This document shows, one piece after another, positions 1 through 3,747 of a DNA stretch of 6,476 bases. Under the pieces are notes generated by a model that was given only the letters and a program-made list of their open reading frames with translations, made no database searches and had not been told where the DNA came from. This DNA is from Nitrospirales bacterium (lineage in GTDB: Bacteria; Nitrospirota; Thermodesulfovibrionia; Thermodesulfovibrionales; Dissulfurispiraceae): NCBI GenBank assembly GCA_020846375.1, contig JADLDZ010000169.1, positions 1 through 6,476 on the forward strand. The letters are read 5' to 3'. Positions within the stretch are counted from its first letter, which is position 1. Each line of letters begins with the position of its first letter. The position numbers were made by a program, and so were the translations under genes.

Positions 1-2
1 CG

Positions 3-617
3 AACGGACCGGTCAGGATGCCGGAGCGGTTCTGTCCGCCCATTCCCCATATGTCAGGACAATTCAATACCCCGTCGGGAAAGATCGAGCTCTACTCATT
101 GATGTATGCGGAGCGGGGCAAGAAATTTCCGGGTGAATGGAGCCCCCTGCCGGTTTACTATCCGCCGGCGGAGAGCGTCCAAGGGGATCCGGACCGGGCG
201 AAGAAATACCCGCTGCATCTCACCTCACAGCATCCCCCGTACCGGACACACTCCCAGTTTTATACCGTCCCCTATATAAACGAGATAGATGGCCCCCCTT
301 GGGTGGGGATCAACGCCGAGGATGCGCAGGAACGCGGCATTAAGGACGGAGATATGGTGCGGGTATTCAATGACCGGGGCGAGGTGCGCTGCCAGGCGCG
401 TGTGAGGAACCGCTTCCTCCGGAGCGTCGTGGAGCTGGACAGCGGATACTATGTGAAGACGGGAGCCAATGCCAACATCCTCATGAGCCCGCGCGCAGCA
501 GGGCCCAGGGATGTCGGCAACGGCATCATGCAGGAATATGACTTTCAACTCGACGGACATACCATTCCCTACAACGACTGCCTGGTCGAGATAAAAAAGT
601 GTGAGGAGCGGACATGA
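3..617 (+). CDS. Molybdopterin oxidoreductase, DMSO-reductase family, C-terminal fragment (5' end outside window)
   Basis: The frame is open from the window edge with no convincing start; the ATG at 18 is internal, since in-frame codons precede it. About 200 C-terminal residues are visible. They hold the conserved T-P-S-G-K-I-E-L-Y-S segment (about 20 residues after the internal Met), then the molybdopterin-dinucleotide-binding beta-barrel domain: 'YPLHLTSQHP', 'RTHSQF', 'VGINAEDAQERGIKDGDMVRV' (a typical dinucleotide-binding-domain pattern), and a 'GYY...GANANILMS' stretch. In this family the large subunit carries bis-MGD molybdenum and reduces or oxidises small substrates such as DMSO, polysulfide, thiosulfate or tetrathionate. 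The substrate cannot be told from the C-terminus, and the active-site ligand, N-terminal Fe-S motif and any Tat signal lie upstream. Its stop overlaps the start of the ferredoxin subunit (ATGA), indicating one operon and a catalytic/electron-transfer subunit pair. Family is confident; subgroup is open. Confidence 0.9.
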   Translation, partial: NGPVRMPERFCPPIPHMSGQFNTPSGKIELYSLMYAERGKKFPGEWSPLPVYYPPAESVQGDPDRAKKYPLHLTSQHPPYRTHSQFYTVPYINEIDGPPWVGINAEDAQERGIKDGDMVRVFNDRGEVRCQARVRNRFLRSVVELDSGYYVKTGANANILMSPRAAGPRDVGNGIMQEYDFQLDGHTIPYNDCLVEIKKCEERT

Positions 618-1126
618 GAGGTCCACGGATTCTATACTTTGACAGGGAGCGGTGTGTCGGCTGTCATGCCTGTGAAACTGCCTGCAAAATGGAGAACAAC
701 ATCGAGGTAGGCCCCAAATGGATAGAAGTAGTGGAGCAGGAGGTCTCCCGGGGAGACGGCACCTGGCTCTTGCACTTCGTGCCGATGAACTGCAGGCACT
801 GCACCAACGCGTTATGCGCCAGGGCATGCCCTGCAGGAGCGATCGGGACGGATGCGAACGGTGCTGTTCTGGTCAATAAAAACCGTTGTATCGGGTGTGC
901 CGAATGCCTGCATGCATGTCCTTTCGGCTCCCCGCAGTTCGGACGGGACGGCTTGATGGAGAAGTGCACCCTGTGCGCCCACCGGGAGCCTGACGAGCCG
1001 ACGGCGTGCGAGCAGCTCTGCCCGGTAGGAGCGATCAGCAGCGCCGCTCCTTCGGAAATTTCCTTACAAAGGCGGAAGAGATATCTGATAATGGCTTCTC
1101 CCGTGCTGAAAGCGGAAGAGAGATAA
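614..1126 (+). CDS. Four-cluster 4Fe-4S ferredoxin subunit (DmsB/PhsB/NrfC-like) of the molybdoenzyme
   Basis: This 170-residue protein should pass electrons between a quinone-side donor or anchor and the molybdenum subunit encoded just upstream. Sixteen cysteines fall in four groups: C14/C17/C20/C24, C60/C63/C68/C72, C92/C95/C98/C102 and C118/C121/C132/C136. This is the standard pattern for four cubane clusters in DmsB/PsrB/PhsB-type subunits. No cysteine is replaced, so four [4Fe-4S] clusters are expected rather than a [3Fe-4S]. There is no signal peptide or membrane segment, as usual for subunits exported with, or bound to, a Tat-dependent partner. It is slightly shorter than E. coli DmsB (about 205 residues). 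The start at 614 overlaps the upstream stop (ATGA) and is preceded by GAGGAG at 603-608, spaced 5 nt. No NrfD/DmsC-type anchor or TorD-type chaperone follows, so if these exist they are upstream or elsewhere. The role is solid; the substrate is not known. Confidence 0.93.
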   Translation: MRGPRILYFDRERCVGCHACETACKMENNIEVGPKWIEVVEQEVSRGDGTWLLHFVPMNCRHCTNALCARACPAGAIGTDANGAVLVNKNRCIGCAECLHACPFGSPQFGRDGLMEKCTLCAHREPDEPTACEQLCPVGAISSAAPSEISLQRRKRYLIMASPVLKAEER

Positions 1127-1308
1127 CTTTTGTAAAACAGAGAAGGCGAATGCCCTGTTTCCCTGAGCAGCCCTCGTATCCACCAAAAAACTGAGTTGAC
1201 GGACCTTCCCTCCCCTGGTACGGCACTGTCCGTTCTCCACCTCTCTGCAGGTGCTTTCGAGGACCATGGTATAATCATCACGTAAAGAAAAGGCGCAAGG
1301 AGGCCGCT
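1127..1308. other. Intergenic region between the ferredoxin gene and the leader ORF/dacB unit
   Basis: No gene is seen here. Just after the ferredoxin stop, AAACAG (1135-1140) and CTGTTT (1155-1160) can pair, with GGC/GCC inside (1145-1147/1152-1154). No T-run follows, so this is only a weak terminator candidate. ACGGAC (1199-1204) and GTCCGT (1228-1233) form a 6-bp inverted repeat of unknown meaning. The promoter for the downstream unit is listed separately. Confidence 0.6.
1267..1275 (+). promoter_or_regulatory. Extended -10 promoter (TGGTATAAT) for leader ORF and dacB
   Basis: A perfect TATAAT at 1270-1275 is preceded by TGG at 1267-1269, giving an extended -10 element of the housekeeping sigma-70 type. 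No good -35 hexamer lies 16-18 nt upstream (the best is TGCAGG-like near 1246-1251), which is common for extended -10 promoters. Transcription would begin around 1282, leaving a leader of about 27 nt before the first ATG. An 8-bp palindrome, ACCATGGT (1263-1270), overlaps the element and might be an operator, but could be chance. Confidence 0.7.
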
Positions 1309-1377
1309 ATGTCTTACCGAAACATCTCCGCAGAGAGGCGCTCCGTCGCACGGGTGCCGGAAGAAGAGGAAGGGTGA
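1309..1377 (+). CDS. Predicted 22-residue leader ORF, translationally coupled to dacB
   Basis: A short ORF starts at ATG 1309, with a near-perfect Shine-Dalgarno AAGGAGG at 1297-1303 spaced 5 nt, directly downstream of the extended -10 promoter. It encodes M-S-Y-R-N-I-S-A-E-R-R-S-V-A-R-V-P-E-E-E-E-G and stops with TGA at 1375-1377, overlapping the GTG start of dacB (1374-1376) as GTGA. The purine-rich codons for the Glu run also form the ribosome site for dacB. What is seen is a strong start signal feeding a tiny peptide and then dacB; coupling is the inference. I recognise no homologue. The alternative is that the true dacB N-terminus begins at 1309 and a single-base frameshift (real or a sequencing error) separates the two frames. 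Translation of the ORF is likely; a function for the peptide is unknown. Confidence 0.5.
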   Translation: MSYRNISAERRSVARVPEEEEG

Positions 1378-2828
1378 GATTGCGCCGCCGCATCGCAGGA
1401 ATCATCGCGCTCTTTCTCCTCATCCCCTCCTGTGCCCCGCTGCAGCAAAGAGCCGCCTTCGACGCCCTCTTTGACATGCCTGCTCTGTCTTCCGCCCAAT
1501 GGGGTGTTGCCGTTTCTTCGCTGCGGACGGGGAAGGTCGTGTACCAACGAGAGGCGAACAGGGAGTTTGTTCCCGCTTCCGTCATGAAGCTCTTCACCAC
1601 CGCCGCTGCGCTCGTCCGTCTCGGTCCTGACTTCAGGTATACCACTGCGCTCTACGCAGGAGGTACCCTGCGGGACGGAACCCTGCAGGGCAACCTGGTG
1701 ATACGGGGGAGCGGGGACCCTTCCTTTGCGGGGAGATTCAGCGGAGAAGGGGCAACAGGGGTGTTCGCGCAGTGGGCGGACGCCCTGCAGCGCGCAGGGA
1801 TACGGGAAATTGACGGAGATATCGTCGGGGATGATACTTTTTTTGATGGGCAGTACCTCGGGAGCGGCTGGTCGTGGGATGACGAGACCTTCGGATATGC
1901 AGCGCAAATAAGCGGACTCTCCTTTCATGAAAACAGCATCGATGTGGAGGTCTCTCCCGGCGGGGGGAAGGGTGCTCCCGCCGTAATCAGGATTTTCCCC
2001 GATACGCGCTATGTGACGCTCCTCAACCGGGCAATTACGGTGCCTGCCGATGAATCCGCCTCGTTACATTTCTACAGGTCTCCGGGTACCAATGTGGTGA
2101 CCGTCTCCGGCCGGATCGCCGCCGGTTCCCCTGTCCTCCGGGAGGTGGTCAGCGTACATGATCCCGCCCTTTTTTCCGCTGTGGTTCTGAAAGAGGTCCT
2201 GGAGCGCAAAGGGATACGCGTCCGTGGAATACCGGTCGGTGCCGGGAGAAAGGGAGTGGTGCCGGAGTACGCTGCCATGAGGAGTATCGCCTCCCACAGC
2301 TCGCCGCCGCTGTATGAGATTGTCAGGATTGCCAACAAGTGGAGCAAAAATCTGTATGCGGAGCAGCTCTTCAGGACCCTGGGAAAGGTTTTGGGAGGGG
2401 AAGGCTCCACCGCCAGATCCTCCGAAGTGGTGAAAGAGACACTTTCCCGCATGGGGATAGACCCCGCTTCCATCGCCGTCTACGACGGCTCCGGTCTCTC
2501 CCGGCTCAATCTGGTTACCCCGCTCCATGTCCTCTCCCTCCTCGGCTTCATGGCCCGGCATGAAGCTTTTCCGTATTTCTACGACTCCCTTGCGGTCTCG
2601 GGGGTGGACGGAACCCTGCAAGAGAGGATGAAGGGCTCGGAGGCGGAAGGGAGAGTGCATGCAAAGACCGGCTATTTCAGGCATGTGCGGGCTCTTTCGG
2701 GGTACGTCGCCTCGAAGGGGGGCGATATGAAGGCATTCGCGCTGCTGCTCAATAATTATGTCGGCCCTGCAGCCGAGGCGCGCGCCCTGCAGGACGGGCT
2801 CTGCGGTATCCTCTTCCGGATGCCCTGA
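1374..2828 (+). CDS. dacB: D-alanyl-D-alanine carboxypeptidase/endopeptidase, PBP4 type (peptidase S13)
   Basis: This 484-residue penicillin-binding protein should trim terminal D-Ala and/or cut peptide cross-links in periplasmic peptidoglycan. The three serine-acyl-enzyme motifs are intact: S69-V-M-K72 (nucleophile and base), S324-K-N326, and K431-T-G433. The ~250-residue gap between the first two is the S13 hallmark, due to the inserted extra domains of PBP4. Length matches E. coli DacB (about 477). The N-terminus is basic (M-R-L-R-R-R), followed by a hydrophobic core and L-I-P-S-C20-A, a plausible though not ideal lipobox. The protein may therefore be a lipoprotein rather than freely soluble. 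The GTG start at 1374 overlaps the stop of the leader ORF and has a GAGGAAG-type ribosome site within it. No terminator with a T-run follows; the first repeat hairpin begins 38 nt after the stop. Family is confident; the lipid anchor is tentative. Confidence 0.95.
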   Translation: MRLRRRIAGIIALFLLIPSCAPLQQRAAFDALFDMPALSSAQWGVAVSSLRTGKVVYQREANREFVPASVMKLFTTAAALVRLGPDFRYTTALYAGGTLRDGTLQGNLVIRGSGDPSFAGRFSGEGATGVFAQWADALQRAGIREIDGDIVGDDTFFDGQYLGSGWSWDDETFGYAAQISGLSFHENSIDVEVSPGGGKGAPAVIRIFPDTRYVTLLNRAITVPADESASLHFYRSPGTNVVTVSGRIAAGSPVLREVVSVHDPALFSAVVLKEVLERKGIRVRGIPVGAGRKGVVPEYAAMRSIASHSSPPLYEIVRIANKWSKNLYAEQLFRTLGKVLGGEGSTARSSEVVKETLSRMGIDPASIAVYDGSGLSRLNLVTPLHVLSLLGFMARHEAFPYFYDSLAVSGVDGTLQERMKGSEAEGRVHAKTGYFRHVRALSGYVASKGGDMKAFALLLNNYVGPAAEARALQDGLCGILFRMP

Positions 2829-2865
2829 GACACTATCCTTTCCCCCTCTCCCGGCCCTCGGCCGC

Positions 2866-2886
2866 CCTCTCCCTTGATGGGAGAGG
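2866..2886. repeat. Hairpin A of the repeat cluster (8-bp perfect stem, TTGAT loop)
   Basis: Eight perfect base pairs close a 5-nt loop 38 nt downstream of the dacB stop. It is the best candidate for a 3'-end-stabilising structure of the dacB transcript. No T-run follows, so intrinsic termination is not supported. Confidence 0.75.
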
Positions 2887-3008
2887 AATCCCCAGGAGTG
2901 TTTCACTCCCCTTGATAGGGAGGAGATTCCTGGGAGTATTTCCCTCCCCCGTGAGGGCATGGGCAATCAACCCCCCTCCTCCTCAAAGGTGGTTCCCCGC
3001 AAGCAGTT

Positions 3009-3031
3009 CCCTCCCCCCTCAAGGGGGAGGG
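3009..3031. repeat. Hairpin C of the repeat cluster (9-bp perfect stem, CTCAA loop)
   Basis: Nine perfect base pairs of C/T against G/A close a 5-nt loop, 23 nt beyond the stop codon of the minus-strand thioesterase gene. The following 3032-3047 continues in GA-rich sequence (GCGAGGGAGAGGGTGA), a tail typical of the full-length version of such dispersed repeats. It may protect the thioesterase mRNA 3' end; it has no T-run on either strand. Confidence 0.75.
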
Positions 3032-3054
3032 CGAGGGAGAGGGTGAAAGAGCTT

Positions 3055-3456
3055 TTAGGCAGCCGGAGCAGCGCCGGGGAGGCTCCTGAATACTTCCGGA
3101 AACCTTCGGGGTTTTCCTTCCCTGTCGAGGCAGGCAAAGGTGACATAGGCCTCTGCGAGGAGGACACCGTCCCGCACGATATGGCTCTTCAGGACGATGC
3201 GTGCGTTCCTTCTCTCCGCTATTTCGGTGGTGATTTCGACGGTTTCTCCGAGCTTTGCCGGACGCTTATACCGGATATCCACATGGGTGATGGCAAAGAT
3301 GAACCCCCGTCCATGGTACTCCGCAATGTCGATGCCCTGCTCCAGCATGAATTCGGTGCGTGCACGTTCAAGGTGGCGGAGGTAGTTCGCGTAATAGACG
3401 ATCCCTGCGGCGTCGGTGTCCTCGTAGTAAATCTTTATCTTCATCCGGTGGGGCAT
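3055..3456 (-). CDS. ybgC: Acyl-CoA thioesterase, YbgC/4-hydroxybenzoyl-CoA thioesterase family (hotdog fold)
   Basis: This 133-residue cytoplasmic hotdog-fold protein should hydrolyse a short acyl-CoA or acyl-ACP thioester. The family signature is near the N-terminus: Y-Y-E-D-T-D15-A-A-G-I-V-Y-Y-A-N-Y-L, then H-L-E-R-A-R. The D-x-D-x-x-G-x-V-Y block carries the catalytic aspartate (D15 by family pattern). Later family blocks include 'DIRYKRPAKLGETVEI' and 'EAYVTFACLD'. Length is normal for YbgC (about 130-140). The ATG at 3456 is chosen because AAAGGAGG (3469 to 3462 on the minus strand) sits 5 nt upstream. The same frame runs on to 3729 but that extension has no domain and crosses the promoter; an internal Met at 3444 is less well placed. 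Many YbgC genes adjoin tol-pal genes, but none are seen here. It converges with dacB and diverges from the GGDEF-EAL gene. Family is confident; substrate is unknown and the symbol is by family. Confidence 0.9.
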   Translation of the reverse strand: MPHRMKIKIYYEDTDAAGIVYYANYLRHLERARTEFMLEQGIDIAEYHGRGFIFAITHVDIRYKRPAKLGETVEITTEIAERRNARIVLKSHIVRDGVLLAEAYVTFACLDREGKPRRFPEVFRSLPGAAPAA

Positions 3457-3492
3457 GATGGCCTCCTTTCGATTCAGTTCCGGTCGCTCTCT

Positions 3493-3498
3493 ATTATA
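3493..3498 (-). promoter_or_regulatory. -10 element (TATAAT) for the thioesterase gene
   Basis: On the minus strand a perfect TATAAT runs from 3498 to 3493, 37 nt before the ATG at 3456, placing transcription start near 3486. No strong -35 hexamer is visible 16-18 nt upstream, so the promoter may be activator-assisted or weak. Confidence 0.55.
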
Positions 3499-3540
3499 GC
3501 CCGGACAGGAGCAAAGGACATACACCCCTCCCGTCCTTTC

Positions 3541-3574
3541 GGAGTGAAATCGCCCCTTTATGGAGTGATTTCGC
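3541..3574 (+). repeat. Paired 13-mer direct repeats spaced 21 nt, operator-like
   Basis: GGAGTGAAATCGC (3541-3553) and GGAGTGATTTCGC (3562-3574) match at 11 of 13 positions, and their starts are exactly 21 nt apart, i.e. two turns of B-DNA. They lie just upstream of, and partly within the -35/-10 spacer of, the candidate TATAAA at 3577-3582. CCTTTAT (3555-3561) and ATAAAGG (3578-3584) form an inverted repeat interleaved with them. The arrangement is typical of a regulator binding site on one face of the helix, but no regulator is identified. Confidence 0.5.
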
Positions 3575-3576
3575 GC

Positions 3577-3582
3577 TATAAA
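3577..3582 (+). promoter_or_regulatory. Candidate -10 element (TATAAA) for the GGDEF-EAL gene
   Basis: TATAAA matches the sigma-70 -10 consensus at five of six positions. No good -35 hexamer is found 16-18 nt upstream, where the paired 13-mers sit instead, suggesting activation or a different sigma factor. It would give a leader of about 160 nt. Confidence 0.4.
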
Positions 3583-3747
3583 GGTAGTGAGAGGCCGACG
3601 GGGTGTGTTTGCAACCAGACTCCGTCTCCCTCCCGCCTGAACAGGAGGAGAGGTGGAACGGAAAATGCTCTTCCGAACGTATTCCGGATAGGTTCGTCCG
3701 GCCTTGCAACGGACAGGATCTGCCTGCACACTATGGAGGCCTTTTCG

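Larger units (their letters stand above)
2829..3054. repeat. Cluster of CT/GA-rich hairpin repeats between convergent genes
   Basis: This non-coding stretch between the convergent dacB and thioesterase genes is made of imperfect copies of a C/T-rich-loop-G/A-rich module. Hairpin A: CCTCTCCC (2866-2873) pairs with GGGAGAGG (2879-2886), loop TTGAT. Hairpin B: CTCCC (2906-2910) pairs with GGGAG (2918-2922) around a TTGAT-containing loop. Hairpin C: CCCTCCCCC (3009-3017) pairs with GGGGGAGGG (3023-3031), loop CTCAA. A and B are also degenerate direct repeats: the unit starting CCCTTGAT recurs at 2871 and 2909, a 38-nt period. GGAGTG (2895-2900) can also pair with CACTCC (2904-2909). Short C/T-rich hairpins of this kind are widely dispersed between genes in many proteobacterial and related genomes. 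They resemble REP-type or non-autonomous elements and may stabilise 3' ends; lack of T-runs argues against simple terminators. Confidence 0.75.
3457..3747. promoter_or_regulatory. Divergent control region between the thioesterase and GGDEF-EAL genes
   Basis: This 291-nt non-coding stretch separates two divergent genes. It holds the minus-strand TATAAT (3498-3493), a plus-strand TATAAA (3577-3582), a paired 13-mer repeat (3541-3553, 3562-3574), and about 160 nt of apparent 5' leader before the GGDEF-EAL start. In the leader, GACGG (3597-3601) and CCGTC (3622-3626) can pair, and C/T-rich 3627-3638 can pair with the GGAGG-containing stretch at 3643-3650. I looked for a cyclic-di-GMP riboswitch here and saw no recognisable GEMM-type core. 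The plus-strand frame is open throughout but has no domain or good ribosome site. Confidence 0.6.

Noticed and set aside
225..827. 200-codon minus-strand frame opposite the molybdoenzyme/ferredoxin junction
   Set aside because: Both plus-strand genes are certain from motifs and an ATGA overlap; the antisense product has no domain.
1196..1224. Promoter with TTGACG at 1196-1201 and TACGGC at 1219-1224
   Set aside because: The -35-like hexamer is good but the -10 partner at 17 nt is poor; the extended -10 at 1267-1275 is far better placed.
2866..2886. Rho-independent terminator for dacB
   Set aside because: The stem is good but no T-run follows on the plus strand; the same hairpin design recurs nearby, so a dispersed repeat is the better explanation.
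2064..2966. 300-codon minus-strand frame opposite dacB and the repeats
   Set aside because: It is antisense to the three PBP motifs of dacB, extends into the hairpin repeats, and has no family signature.
2866..3031. CRISPR array
   Set aside because: Repeats are degenerate, themselves hairpins of low-complexity C/T and G/A, without regular unique spacers of constant length and with no cas genes nearby.
3653..3691. 12-residue GTG-start leader peptide after an AGGAGGAG stretch
   Set aside because: The GTG is only about 2 nt from the Shine-Dalgarno-like stretch and the ATG at 3665 is too far away; that stretch may also be paired with upstream C/T-rich sequence.
3583..3747. Cyclic-di-GMP (GEMM) riboswitch in the leader of the GGDEF-EAL gene
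   Set aside because: The leader is long enough and the gene context is tempting, but I could not find the conserved GEMM core or receptor pairings; only generic hairpins are present.
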